A stretch of 64,000 nucleotides of DNA from Methanobacterium sp. BRmetb2. Lineage in GTDB: Archaea > Methanobacteriota > Methanobacteria > Methanobacteriales > Methanobacteriaceae. The notes beneath the pieces are model-generated. The model saw only the letters and a list, made by a program, of their open reading frames with translations. It was not told the origin of the DNA and searched no databases. Location of the stretch: assembly GCA_003491285.1 (NCBI GenBank), contig CP022705.1, forward strand, positions 1,436,001 to 1,500,000, read 5' to 3'. Numbering within the stretch: the first letter of the stretch is position 1; each line of letters opens with the position of its first letter. Shown one piece after another: positions 44,246 through 53,745 of the stretch. Made by a program: the position numbers and the translations under genes.

Positions 44246-44754
44246 TCTTTGCCTCCCTGTTTAAGGGCATCTTTTGCCCTAGTTTTAGCAGTTAAAAGAT
44301 CTAAAATATCTGAACCTTCTTTTTTAGTTTTTTTACCCAGTTCAGAGACTTTTTTAATATGTTCCATCTGTTTTTCTAACTTCATCTTTTCAGTGTCAAC
44401 TATTGAAATTGCTCTTTTAGAACAGGCCTTGATACATGCAGGAACATCCATGTCAGGGCATTGATCACATTTCTGTGCCTTTCTATCATGCATAACTACT
44501 GCTCCAAAGGGACATACCAGCATACAGAGACTGCAGCCAATACATTTTTCAGTTTCTACACTCTTATCTTCAATAGCATCAGTGGGGCATATCATCTTAC
44601 AAGGAGCGTCTTCACACTGTTGGCAAATAATAGGGTAGTAAGATCCATCAATCTCTCTTACGGTAATCCTTGATGCTCCATGAAGTTTTTCGCAGGCTTC
44701 TTCGCAATCCAGACAACCATCACAAAGATCTGGTTGAATTAATATTTTATCCAA
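44242..44754 (-). CDS. porE: Pyruvate oxidoreductase-associated ferredoxin PorE
   Basis: A 170-residue polyferredoxin with the same architecture as PorF: CDGCLDCEEAC, CQQCEDAPCKMICP, CIGCSLCMLVCP and CDQCPDMDVPACIKAC. It has a longer lysine-rich C-terminal helix. It starts 12 bp after porB. Confidence 0.88.
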   Translation of the reverse strand: MDKILIQPDLCDGCLDCEEACEKLHGASRITVREIDGSYYPIICQQCEDAPCKMICPTDAIEDKSVETEKCIGCSLCMLVCPFGAVVMHDRKAQKCDQCPDMDVPACIKACSKRAISIVDTEKMKLEKQMEHIKKVSELGKKTKKEGSDILDLLTAKTRAKDALKQGGKE

Positions 44755-44766
44755 GATATAGCCCCC

Positions 44767-45633
44767 TTATATTTTCAATTCCGCGCAGAACTTATCTACA
44801 TACTTTTGTATTTGTTCTTTTTCTTCGTCCGCAAGATGTTTAAATCTTTTTTGAGCTTCTAAATATTCATTGACTGGTTTTCTCTGGATAGGTCTGTAAG
44901 TAACTCTGAAATTTCCTTCTTCAATTTCATATAATATCCATGAACCTGTGTCAACTGCTAATCTTCCCATTTCTATGGTTTTAGAAGGATCGAAACCCCA
45001 ACCAGTGGTACATGGTTGGTGAAGATGTATGTAGGCGGGCCCTTCAATTTCTTTAGCTTTTTTAACCTTTTTCATGAAATCTTCTGGGTATGCTATGGAT
45101 GCTGTAGCAACGTAAGGCACTCCATGTGCAGCCATGATCATAGGTATATTCTTTTTTGGTTTATCTTCTCCAAAACTTTCCTTACCATGAGGTGAGGTTG
45201 TTGTTGAAGCACCATATGGTGTGGAACCACTTCTTTGAATACCTGTATTCATGTATGCTTCGTTATCGTAACAAATGTAAATTAAGTTATGACCTCTTTC
45301 CATTGCTCCAGAAAGAGCCTGAAGACCTATATCTGCAGTCCCACCGTCACCTGCAAATGCTACTACAGTAACATCATCTTTACCTTGTGATTTAAGGGCT
45401 CTTTCGACTCCAGATGCTACTGCTGCTGCGTTTTCAAAAGCTACATGCATCCATGGAATTTCCCATGCTGTTTCAGGATAAGGTGTAGTTATGACCTCTA
45501 AACATCCAGTTGCAGATACTGCCACGGTGTTTTTACCCAGCATTTTAAGTGCCAGTCTAACACCTATTGTGGCACCGCATCCGGCACATCCTCTGTGCCC
45601 TGGTGCTAAAAATTCTTTTTCAGGTATATCCAT
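44767..45633 (-). CDS. porB: Pyruvate:ferredoxin oxidoreductase beta subunit PorB
   Basis: The 288-residue TPP-binding subunit. It has HRGCAGCGATIG (Cys ligands for the proximal [4Fe-4S], about 13-24), and the TPP/Mg site AGDGGTADIG...CYDNEAYMNTG (about 94-132). It catalyses reversible pyruvate oxidation to acetyl-CoA, working in the anabolic CO2-fixing direction here. It abuts porA with no gap. Confidence 0.95.
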   Translation of the reverse strand: MDIPEKEFLAPGHRGCAGCGATIGVRLALKMLGKNTVAVSATGCLEVITTPYPETAWEIPWMHVAFENAAAVASGVERALKSQGKDDVTVVAFAGDGGTADIGLQALSGAMERGHNLIYICYDNEAYMNTGIQRSGSTPYGASTTTSPHGKESFGEDKPKKNIPMIMAAHGVPYVATASIAYPEDFMKKVKKAKEIEGPAYIHLHQPCTTGWGFDPSKTIEMGRLAVDTGSWILYEIEEGNFRVTYRPIQRKPVNEYLEAQKRFKHLADEEKEQIQKYVDKFCAELKI

Positions 45634-46782
45634 TTAAACTTCCTCCTTAAGTCCTATCCACTGGACATCTTTTGTGGGATTTTTGGTTTTATTCATTATT
45701 TCAACTATGTGATCTGGGGTTATATCTCTTCCACCAAGCCCTACAATAAATCCATAAGCATCTACATCCATTTTGGCTTTTATCTCATTAAATAATACGC
45801 CACCTATTCCAAATGAAACATTTTTATCCAAAACTGCTATTTTATCAGCATTTTTCAAAGCTTCATAAATTTCTTTGTCAGGGAAGGGTCGGAATACTCG
45901 TACTTTTAAAAGTCCAACTTTTTCGCCCTTTTCTCTTAATTTATCTACAACATATCTTATAGTACTGCAAAGAGATCCCATGGCAACAAATATTATTTCA
46001 GCATCTTCACATCTGTAACTTTCAACAAAGTCATATTTTCTTCCAAATGCTTCTTCAAATTCCTTATTAACTTTTTTTATTACGTCTTTGGATTTTTCCA
46101 TTGCCACTTGCATCTCATAACGGGCTTCCATATAATAATTCGGATCAGTAAATGTACCAATGGACATAGGTTTTTCTGGATCCAGAAATTCATGTTCTGG
46201 TTTATAAGGTGGTAAAAATGCATCTACTTCTTCATGAGAAGGTATATCTACTGGTTCAACTGTATGAGTTAATATAAATCCATCTAAACATACCATGCTT
46301 GGTAGCAGCACATCATTGTTTTCAGAAACTTTGTATGATATTAAGACAGCATCCAGTGCTTCCTGTCCACTTTCAACATAGGTCTGCATCCATCCACCAT
46401 CTCTTTCTGATATAGAATCTTGATGATCGTTCCAGATGCTTAATGGTGCTGATAATGCTCTGTTTGCATTGGCCATTACTATTGGGTTTCTCATACCCGC
46501 AGCAGCAAACAAAATCTCGTGCATTAAAGCTAAACCCTGAGAAGATGTTGCTGTGAAAACTCTGACTCCTGTGCTGCATGCTCCAACACAAGCACTAATG
46601 GCGCTGTGTTCAGATTCAACGCGTATGTATTCTGTTTTTAATATCCCATCAGCCACAAATTTGGCTAAGTATTCAGATATAGATGTTTGAGGAGTAATGG
46701 GATAAACGGGAATAACATTTGGTTTTGCTAGATTTACTGCTTCAGCTATTGCTTGGTTTGTAGAAATAACTTTAAGTACCAT
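45634..46782 (-). CDS. porA: Pyruvate:ferredoxin oxidoreductase alpha subunit PorA
   Basis: A 382-residue subunit binding pyruvate and the TPP pyrimidine ring. The YPITPQTSISEYLAKF motif (about 28-43), RVESEHSAISACVGA and TATSSQGLALM are characteristic. It works with PorB, PorC and PorD as a four-subunit enzyme. There is an 11-bp gap after porD. Confidence 0.96.
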   Translation of the reverse strand: MVLKVISTNQAIAEAVNLAKPNVIPVYPITPQTSISEYLAKFVADGILKTEYIRVESEHSAISACVGACSTGVRVFTATSSQGLALMHEILFAAAGMRNPIVMANANRALSAPLSIWNDHQDSISERDGGWMQTYVESGQEALDAVLISYKVSENNDVLLPSMVCLDGFILTHTVEPVDIPSHEEVDAFLPPYKPEHEFLDPEKPMSIGTFTDPNYYMEARYEMQVAMEKSKDVIKKVNKEFEEAFGRKYDFVESYRCEDAEIIFVAMGSLCSTIRYVVDKLREKGEKVGLLKVRVFRPFPDKEIYEALKNADKIAVLDKNVSFGIGGVLFNEIKAKMDVDAYGFIVGLGGRDITPDHIVEIMNKTKNPTKDVQWIGLKEEV

Positions 46783-46793
46783 TGATATCTCTC

Positions 46794-47033
46794 CTATTCT
46801 CGCTCCATTTTTATTGCTTTAACAGGACATTCTTCTGCACATATCCCGCATCCTTTACAGTAATCATAATCAATATCATGTTCTTTATTTATACAACCCT
46901 CAGGACAAAACAGGATACAGTTTTCGCAGTCGATACACTGATCTTTATCTAAAATTGGTTTAAATGTCCTCCAACTGCCTGTTTTGTTTACTCGAGTGCT
47001 TCCTGGTTCTTTAACAGTTGCTCCTATTGCCAT
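46794..47033 (-). CDS. porD: Pyruvate:ferredoxin oxidoreductase delta subunit PorD
   Basis: 79 residues, the 2[4Fe-4S] ferredoxin-like subunit: CIDCENCILFCPEGC (about 33-47) and CKGCGICAEECP (about 58-69). It transfers electrons from the TPP centre to external ferredoxin. It starts 15 bp after porC. Confidence 0.95.
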   Translation of the reverse strand: MAIGATVKEPGSTRVNKTGSWRTFKPILDKDQCIDCENCILFCPEGCINKEHDIDYDYCKGCGICAEECPVKAIKMERE

Positions 47034-47048
47034 GAAATCACCTTAATA

Positions 47049-47576
47049 TTATTTAACTTTATCAAAAGCTACTTTGGTAGCTTCAGCATTTTTTTCTCCT
47101 ATTTTCCCAGGGAAAGTCTCTTTAATTATTTTTAAAAGGGAATCTAATGAAACTTCACTAGTTGCACCGGCAAAGGCGCCTAACATCACCGTGTTAACTA
47201 TTGGGACCCCCAATTTGTCTAGTGCTATTTCCGTTGCATCAATACTATGAACATCTATGCCTTCCTTTAAATCAAGCCCATTTATAGTATTTATAATAAC
47301 AGTACCTTCTTGTTTTAGTCCAGCAAATACATCGACGACTTCTAAAAGTCCTTCGTCTAATACGATAACATAATCAGGTTTATAAACTTGATATCTTTTA
47401 GTTATTGGTTTATCATCAATTCTTGAAAACGCCATGACTGGTGCGCCTCTTCTTTCAACACCGAAGAATGGAAATGCTTGACAGTATTTTCCATCTTCGA
47501 AGGCTGCCTTTGCTAATATCTCGGCAGCTGTAACAGCTCCTTGTCCACCGCGTCCATGAAATCGGATTTCGATCAT
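47049..47576 (-). CDS. porC: Pyruvate:ferredoxin oxidoreductase gamma subunit PorC
   Basis: 175 residues. The N-terminal [18 protein letters not shown] (4-21) is the gamma-subunit signature. The segment [17 protein letters not shown] follows. It is the first gene of porCDABEF. A GGAGGTAAATA box precedes ATG 47576, and a TATA box lies about 45 bp upstream. Confidence 0.95.
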
Positions 47577-47577
47577 T

Positions 47578-47616
<39 letters not shown>

Positions 47617-47618
47617 GT

Positions 47619-47629
47619 AATATATATAC
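47619..47629 (-). promoter_or_regulatory. TATA box of the por operon
   Basis: On the minus strand this reads GTATATATATT. It lies 43-53 bp from the PorC start codon, predicting a leader of about 25 bases. The divergent DHPS-like gene begins 35 bp away on the other side. Confidence 0.5.
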
Positions 47630-47663
47630 ATGTTGGTTACATGATCTAATATAGAGGTATAGT

Positions 47664-49235
47664 ATGGAAGTACTAATAATCACGGCAAAACTTGCAAGTA
47701 ATCTTGTAAAAAAAGTATCATCTCAATCAAACCAAAATGTGCATGTTCACACGGTTAATACTCCAATAGCGGCTTTTTTAACCCCACAAAAAATAGTAGG
47801 GGAACTTGAAAAATTAAATGATCATCTCCTTGAATCCATTGATATATTATTAACGCCGGGCCTTATAAGAAAAGATGTTGATCACGTAAGAGAAAAAATG
47901 GGTATTCCCACATTTAAAGGCCCTAAAGATGCTGCAGATCTCAAAATTGTTTTAGATCTTGTAGAAAAATTAGATTTATCAACAAAAACTCCTGCAGACA
48001 AATTAATTGAAGATGAACTTCGAAAGCAGGCACTGGAATTTATAGAAAATTTTGAAAATGATACAAAAAATAGGGCAAAGTTACTGAAAAAACCTGAAAA
48101 TATCTTGGTGGGAAAACTTCCTGTAGGTGAAGATTTCCCTATGCGGGTTCTTGCAGAGATAGCCAACGCACCATTACTAAGCAAGAAGGATCTTGTGGAT
48201 AGAGCCAGATATTTCGTAAAAAATGGTGCAGAGATGGTTGACATTGGAATGGTGGCTGGAGAAAACCTACAAGATAAAATTCCTTCCATGGTACAAATTT
48301 TAAAAAAGGAGTTGGGATCTGTTCCAATAAGTATCGATACATTAAATCCGTTAGAAATAGAAGTTGCAGTGGAATCCGGGGTGGACATGGTTTTGAGTGT
48401 TGATCATGGTAACTGTGACCATGTTTTACCTTTTATCGAGGAGAAAAACATTCCTGCAGTACTTTTACCCACGGATTATAAAAAAGGTTGGGTGCCGGAA
48501 ACTGTTGATGAAAGGGTGGAATCCTTAGAAGAGTTAAGGAAAAGGTGTAAAAAAATTGATGTAATTGCCGATTTAGTTCTTGATCCAATTAACAGCAGTA
48601 GTATTGTAGATTCTATAATCTCCTGCCATAATTTTAAACAAAAAAACAAAGATCCCCTATTTTTTGGAATAGGTAATGTGACTGAACTTTTGGATACGGA
48701 TTCTGTGGGTGTAAATGCACTACTTTCTGGAATAGCCATGGAATTAGGTGCAAGTGTATTATTTACACCAGAAGAAAGTGGAAAAACATTGGGAAGTGTT
48801 TTTGAACTTTCAGTCTCATCAAAGATGATGTTTTTAGCTAAAAATCGAGGTTCCATACCTAAAGATCTTGGGATTAATCTTGTGGTATTCAAGGATAAGC
48901 GTAAAGGAGAGGAAATAACTGAAGAATTTGATGTCCCCCTGGTAGAAGGTCAATTGGATACTAACTTTGTACAGGATCCAGCAGGCAGTTTTAAGATAAT
49001 GATAGAATCCGATAAAATCAAGGCAGTACACTATAAAAAATCCCAGCCAGATCTAGCTGTAATCGGCCCGACTGCAAAACATGTTTATGATGAAATATTA
49101 AAATTAAATCTAGTTTCAAGGATGGAACACGCATTATATTTGGGAGCGGAACTTGAAAAAGCAGAAATAGCATTAATTACCCAAAAAAATTATGTTCAAG
49201 ATTTTGAGCTGTTTAAAAAAATAAATTTAGAATGA
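47664..49235 (+). CDS. Dihydropteroate synthase-like protein
   Basis: 523 residues of the archaeal DHPS-related family (TIGR00284 type). The central part has a pterin-binding TIM barrel: YFVKNGAEMVDIGMVAG (about 187-203), SIDTLNPLEIEVAVESGVDMVLSVD, and DLVLDPINSS. Methanogens need tetrahydromethanopterin; a role in pterin biosynthesis has been suggested for this family but is not proven. The N-terminal 150 residues and C-terminal 150 residues flank the barrel and are unique to this group. It is divergent from por. Confidence 0.82.
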   Translation: MEVLIITAKLASNLVKKVSSQSNQNVHVHTVNTPIAAFLTPQKIVGELEKLNDHLLESIDILLTPGLIRKDVDHVREKMGIPTFKGPKDAADLKIVLDLVEKLDLSTKTPADKLIEDELRKQALEFIENFENDTKNRAKLLKKPENILVGKLPVGEDFPMRVLAEIANAPLLSKKDLVDRARYFVKNGAEMVDIGMVAGENLQDKIPSMVQILKKELGSVPISIDTLNPLEIEVAVESGVDMVLSVDHGNCDHVLPFIEEKNIPAVLLPTDYKKGWVPETVDERVESLEELRKRCKKIDVIADLVLDPINSSSIVDSIISCHNFKQKNKDPLFFGIGNVTELLDTDSVGVNALLSGIAMELGASVLFTPEESGKTLGSVFELSVSSKMMFLAKNRGSIPKDLGINLVVFKDKRKGEEITEEFDVPLVEGQLDTNFVQDPAGSFKIMIESDKIKAVHYKKSQPDLAVIGPTAKHVYDEILKLNLVSRMEHALYLGAELEKAEIALITQKNYVQDFELFKKINLE

Positions 49236-49323
49236 ATATACATATTTATTATTACGTGAATTTTATTAAAATTTAAAATCAGAATCTAATTATTTGCGAT
49301 TATCCTAACTTTTGGAGATGAAA

Positions 49324-50262
49324 ATGAAAATTTGCACTAAATGTGGTAATCCCCAAGTTATTATCGAAAAAAAATATTCAGGACAGGTTCTCTGCAAAGA
49401 ATGTTTTATTCGAACCACCACAGAAAAAGTATTAAAGAATATTAGAAAATATAAACTCATAAAAAAGGGAGATAAAGTTACCGTAGCATTATCTGGAGGT
49501 AAAGATAGTGTTATGGTGTTGGATATCCTTAATTCTCTTTATGAGAGAGAAATAATTAACCTTACAGCGGTAACCATAGATGAGGGGATCAAAGGCTATC
49601 GTGAAGATGGAGTTAGAATTGCTGCAAGTAATGCTAAAAAATTGGGAATACAACATAAAATTGTAACCTTTAAGGATTATTTAGGCACAACCCTTGATGA
49701 AATCATGAATAAACAATCATCAAGAGAAATTTCAAGAGGGGCATGCACCTATTGTGGGGTGTTTAGGCGGTGGATCCTAAATCAAGCAGCCAAAGATGAA
49801 AATGCAACTAAACTGGCCACTGGCCACAATCTGGATGATGAAACACAGGCTATTCTTATGAATTATTTAGAGGGCAATATAGATAATCTAACCCGTATAG
49901 GCCCAAAATCAGAGGCTAAAACTAGCCAATTTGTGGTTAAGGTTAAACCTCTTCGAGAAATTCCAGAAAAAGAAGTGGGATTATATGTGGTGGCCAAAGA
50001 GTTGGAAGTGCACTTTGCAAGCTGTCCCTACTCAAGTGATTCTTTCCGAGCAGAAATTGGTAAATTTATAAAGGAATTATCAGTCGATCGTCCAACTATT
50101 ATGTATTCTACTTTACGTGGATTTGATAAGATTAGACCAGTATTAAAAAAGGAATTCGCTCGAGATTATGAAATGGGCCGATGTTTGAACTGTGGAGAAC
50201 CTGCAGCACATGACCTGTGTCGTGCATGTATATTTTGTAAGGAGCTGGAGGATAATAAATGA
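49324..50262 (+). CDS. tRNA 2-thiolation enzyme, TtuA/Ncs6 family
   Basis: About 312 residues. The PP-loop ATPase motif SGGKDSV (about 54-60) activates tRNA uridine. A zinc ribbon at the N-terminus (CTKC ... CKEC, 3-26) and a second one at the C-terminus (CLNCGEP..CRACIFC) flank the core. The internal CTYCGVFRR Cys pair and the later Cys (FASCPY) are the iron-sulfur ligands of this family. The frame opens at TTG 49312, but ATG 49324 sits six bases after GGAG. It overlaps the sulfur-carrier gene by four bases. Confidence 0.88.
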   Translation: MKICTKCGNPQVIIEKKYSGQVLCKECFIRTTTEKVLKNIRKYKLIKKGDKVTVALSGGKDSVMVLDILNSLYEREIINLTAVTIDEGIKGYREDGVRIAASNAKKLGIQHKIVTFKDYLGTTLDEIMNKQSSREISRGACTYCGVFRRWILNQAAKDENATKLATGHNLDDETQAILMNYLEGNIDNLTRIGPKSEAKTSQFVVKVKPLREIPEKEVGLYVVAKELEVHFASCPYSSDSFRAEIGKFIKELSVDRPTIMYSTLRGFDKIRPVLKKEFARDYEMGRCLNCGEPAAHDLCRACIFCKELEDNK

Positions 50263-50459
50263 AAATTACGCTAATTATTGGGGATAAGGAAGAATCAAAA
50301 GATTACTCACAGAATAAAACCATTAAAGAATTATTAGATGACATGGACATGCCATCTGAAACAGTGGTAGTAAAGAAAAATAATGAAATTGTAATGGAAG
50401 ATGAGCTAATTGAAGATGATGATATCATTGAAGTTATAAAAGTTATATACGGCGGTTAA
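50259..50459 (+). CDS. ThiS/MoaD-like sulfur carrier (TtuB/SAMP-like)
   Basis: A 66-residue beta-grasp protein ending in the essential Gly-Gly, which is thiocarboxylated for sulfur transfer. Family features are the short ThiS-type layout and the IKVIYGG terminus. It overlaps the thiolase stop (ATGA), so it is very likely its dedicated sulfur donor. The internal stretch EDELIEDDDIIEVI is strongly acidic. Confidence 0.88.
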   Translation: MKITLIIGDKEESKDYSQNKTIKELLDDMDMPSETVVVKKNNEIVMEDELIEDDDIIEVIKVIYGG

Positions 50460-50584
50460 TTATCATGGATACCCTAACAAAATATATATGATGGTTAACT
50501 ATTATTCCTATTTTAACAACAACCTAAAGCTTATTATCAGTAAGAAAAATGTTTAACTTTGCTTTAAACTTTGGAAGTGGATAA

Positions 50585-51610
50585 GTGGAAAATTTTGGGC
50601 TTTTAAATATAATAAAAGAACATATATCCAACTATTTTACGGTAAAAGATTATTATATGGATGATAAATCATTTTATTTTACCATCTATAATTATGATCC
50701 AAAATCATTTGAAAATCTTGTGGATGAACTTGATAAAATGGGATATGTTCCTTTTTTAAAAGAAAAGGGTAATTTTTATGAGATAAATGTTTTCAAAAAA
50801 AGAAAACATGGAAAATCTAATACTAACATTAACATAGCCCTTTTAATTGTTACCATCATAACTACTGTTTTTGCAGGGTACTTCTTTGGAGGAGGTAAAT
50901 TAATTGATGGAATTGCCTTTTCCATAGCCATCATGAGTATTATTGGTGGCCATGAAACTGCACATTACCTGGCTGCGAAAAAACACGGTGTAAAAGCAAC
51001 ATTACCTTATTTCATACCAGCCCCTACTTTGATCGGCACATTTGGAGCTGTTATTAATGTTAAATCACCCATCCCCAATAAAAATGCACTTTTTGATTTA
51101 GGTGTAAGCGGCCCTTTAGTAGGGATTGTCATAACCATACCCGTGCTCATCATAGGTATTTATCTCTCAACATTGGTTCCAATGCAAAAAGATACGATAG
51201 TGTTCATGCCCTCTATCTTAATGGGATTAATTGCTAATTTCATATTTCCAGAAGTACCCTATGGTTACATGGTAAGTCTACATCCCGTGGCATTTGCTGG
51301 ATGGGTGGGTATTGTTATAACCATGCTTAATTTAATGCCCGTAGCATTTTTGGATGGTGGACATATATCTCGATCTCTTTTCAGTGAGAAGGTTCACAGA
51401 TACATATCCTATGTGGGAATAGCAGTAACATTCCTTTTAGGATGGATTCCCATGGGAGTGTTAATGATTATAATTATGTTTTGGTCAAAAAAACATCCTG
51501 GGGCATTGGATCACGTCACCAAACTAACAAAAAGACGGAAAATTTTAGCAGTGGTGACTTTAATAGTTTTTATACTTTGTCTATCTCCAATTCCCCTTAC
51601 TTCCCTTTAA
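50585..51610 (+). CDS. Site-2 protease family (M50) intramembrane metalloprotease
   Basis: 341 residues. A soluble N-terminal domain (about 1-78) precedes a six-helix core. The zinc motif HETAH (123-127) and the distal LDGGH (256-260) are intact. S2P enzymes cleave transmembrane regulators or process peptides; no obvious substrate is adjacent. The N-terminal domain resembles those of archaeal and plant EGY1-type S2P proteins. The start is GTG 50585 behind GGAAGTGG. Confidence 0.9.
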   Translation: MENFGLLNIIKEHISNYFTVKDYYMDDKSFYFTIYNYDPKSFENLVDELDKMGYVPFLKEKGNFYEINVFKKRKHGKSNTNINIALLIVTIITTVFAGYFFGGGKLIDGIAFSIAIMSIIGGHETAHYLAAKKHGVKATLPYFIPAPTLIGTFGAVINVKSPIPNKNALFDLGVSGPLVGIVITIPVLIIGIYLSTLVPMQKDTIVFMPSILMGLIANFIFPEVPYGYMVSLHPVAFAGWVGIVITMLNLMPVAFLDGGHISRSLFSEKVHRYISYVGIAVTFLLGWIPMGVLMIIIMFWSKKHPGALDHVTKLTKRRKILAVVTLIVFILCLSPIPLTSL

Positions 51611-51675
51611 ATTAGTTTAAAAAAGTCATATTAACTAATAATAATTTAATTATAACAAAAAGGAGTTTTATTATT

Positions 51676-52533
51676 ATGAAAGTATATTATGAATGCGCAT
51701 CATGTTTCTTAAGACAAGCCCGTGAGGCACTGGACCTTGCAACATCAGATGAATCATTAAAAATGGATGTGACTACTGACATAACAAAAGTTTTATGCAG
51801 TAAATTCCATGATAAGGCAGTAAATAATGTTATTGGGACTGAAATTCACAGATTAATCAAAAATAGAACCAATAACAATGATCCCTACCAAAATGAAAGG
51901 GAGATATGTAATGATATAGCAATGAAATACCTTCCAGTTATAAAGGAAGCTGTAAAAACTGAAGATGATCTGGAAAGTTATATAAAAGCATCAATTATTG
52001 GTAATCTATTGGATTTTGGTGCTTTAGGGGTGGATATGGACACAGAGGCCTTAATTAATAAAACCATGCACAATGGGTTGGCCGTGAATCATGTTGATAA
52101 ACTTGAATCGGCTTTGAAAAATGCCAAGAATGTCCTCTATCTAGCTGACAATGTTGGAGAAATTATATTTGATAAAATATTAATAAAGAAGCTCAAAGAC
52201 TATGATGTAAACATTACTGTTGCATTAAAGGAAAAACCAATCTTAAATGATGCCTGCGTCGAAGACGCCCTTAAAATTGGACTGGGTGAATTTGCTGATC
52301 TTAAATCTATTGGCACGGATTCCATAGGCATTATTTACCCTGAAACCTCTGAAGAATTTAAAGAAATATTTAATAATGCAGACATGATCATTGCAAAGGG
52401 GTTGGGAAATTATGAAGGATTAACGGAACTGGAAAGTGATAAACCTATTTTCTGCTTATTAAATGCCAAATGTAATCCGGTTGCTAAAGATATTGGTGTA
52501 AACATGGGGGATAATGTTATCTTGATGTTATAA
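51676..52533 (+). CDS. DUF89/ARMT1-like metal-dependent phosphatase
   Basis: 285 residues. CASCFLRQ (8-15) is the N-terminal Cys motif of the archaeal DUF89 subgroup. The core LYLADNVGEIIFDKIL (about 155-170) holds the conserved Asp/Asn metal ligands, and MIIAKGLGNYEGL is the C-terminal block. Related proteins are metabolite damage-control phosphatases acting on sugar phosphates. The archaeal substrate is unknown. ATG 51676 follows AAGGAG. Confidence 0.85.
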   Translation: MKVYYECASCFLRQAREALDLATSDESLKMDVTTDITKVLCSKFHDKAVNNVIGTEIHRLIKNRTNNNDPYQNEREICNDIAMKYLPVIKEAVKTEDDLESYIKASIIGNLLDFGALGVDMDTEALINKTMHNGLAVNHVDKLESALKNAKNVLYLADNVGEIIFDKILIKKLKDYDVNITVALKEKPILNDACVEDALKIGLGEFADLKSIGTDSIGIIYPETSEEFKEIFNNADMIIAKGLGNYEGLTELESDKPIFCLLNAKCNPVAKDIGVNMGDNVILML

Positions 52534-52599
52534 TGTTATAGTATCAGACAGTTTACTTACAAATAAAAATTTAAATAACTTCAAAAACTAGTTGAAAAT

Positions 52600-53022
52600 A
52601 TGAAACGGTTACTCATAATTGCAGTAATAGTCTGCTTGGTTATAGGTGCTTTTGCTATTTTTAATGCCCAGAATAATAATGATCCTGTTCAGAGTACATC
52701 TGATTTAAATTGGAATACTAATTTTAATTCAGCTTTAAGTGAGGCTAAACAAGAAAATAAGCAGGTTTTAATAGATTTTTACGCAGATTGGTGTGGAGCT
52801 TGCCAACAACTTGACCAAGACACGTTCTCAGATGCTAAAGTTAAAGAAAAACTTAATCAGAATTATGTTTTGTTGAAAGTAGATATTGATACTAATCCTG
52901 AACTTGCATCCAAGTACCAAATATATTCAGTTCCAACAATAGTAATCATTGATTCTGAGGGACAAGAAGTAAGACGACAAGAAGGATATTTTCCTCCAGA
53001 TCAATTTCTAAACTTTATCTAA
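52600..53022 (+). CDS. Membrane-anchored thioredoxin-fold protein (DsbD-gamma-like)
   Basis: 140 residues. A signal-anchor (about 3-22) places the domain outside the membrane. The thioredoxin active site is WCGACQQLD (Cys63/Cys66), with the cis-Pro loop VPTIVIID later. The downstream gene encodes a CcdA-like membrane partner, so reducing power can be relayed across the membrane to this protein. Confidence 0.88.
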   Translation: MKRLLIIAVIVCLVIGAFAIFNAQNNNDPVQSTSDLNWNTNFNSALSEAKQENKQVLIDFYADWCGACQQLDQDTFSDAKVKEKLNQNYVLLKVDIDTNPELASKYQIYSVPTIVIIDSEGQEVRRQEGYFPPDQFLNFI

Positions 53023-53090
53023 TTAGATTTTAGTTCATATCCTTACTTTATACAAAAAGTTAAGTCTAATTAAATTGAAAAGGGAATAAA

Positions 53091-53714
53091 ATGGATATAG
53101 GACCTTTACTTTCATTTCTAGCAGGAATAGCATCAATATTGTCTCCATGTATTCTACCAGTTATCCCCATTGTAATAGGACACTCTTTGATAAATCAAAA
53201 AAAATCAGATATAATAACATTTATAATTGGTTTCTATCTGATTTTTACGTTGATAATTGTATTAACCGCAGTATTTACTGCAGCAATAAATTACTACTTA
53301 TTTTATTTCAGAATTCTTGCATCGATTATTATAATGGTGGTTGGAATTTTTTTAATTATAAATAAAAGTGTATTTCAGATTTCAAATTCGCCCAAAACAG
53401 ATAAATATCCTTTTTCATCGTTGATGATGGGTTTTTTAACCTCAGTTGCATGGGCACCATGTTACGGCACGTATCTGATTGCATTGATTGCGTATAATGT
53501 CTCCACTGGAAATTTAATCTACACAACCTTTAATTTGATGCTGTTTACCGCAGGATTTTCTCTGACATTACTGATTATAGCGTTTTTAACTTCCAAAATT
53601 GATTTAAAAAAGATAATCAAATATTCTGATTGGATAAGGAGAATATCGGGAATCATAATATTTATAGCAGGATTATATCTTATCCTGAGTCTTTGGGGGA
53701 TACTATATTTCTGA
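53091..53714 (+). CDS. CcdA/DsbD-type transmembrane thiol transporter
   Basis: 207 residues, six helices. The paired redox cysteines of the family are in ASILSPCILPVIP (helix 1, about Cys20) and SVAWAPCYGTYL (helix 4, about Cys124), both followed by Pro or Tyr-Gly as expected. It passes electrons from cytoplasmic thioredoxin to the periplasmic-side thioredoxin encoded upstream. Together the two genes rebuild a split DsbD. Confidence 0.9.
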   Translation: MDIGPLLSFLAGIASILSPCILPVIPIVIGHSLINQKKSDIITFIIGFYLIFTLIIVLTAVFTAAINYYLFYFRILASIIIMVVGIFLIINKSVFQISNSPKTDKYPFSSLMMGFLTSVAWAPCYGTYLIALIAYNVSTGNLIYTTFNLMLFTAGFSLTLLIIAFLTSKIDLKKIIKYSDWIRRISGIIIFIAGLYLILSLWGILYF

Positions 53715-53745
53715 AATAGTTTTACATAGATATATGGTGGTTTAA

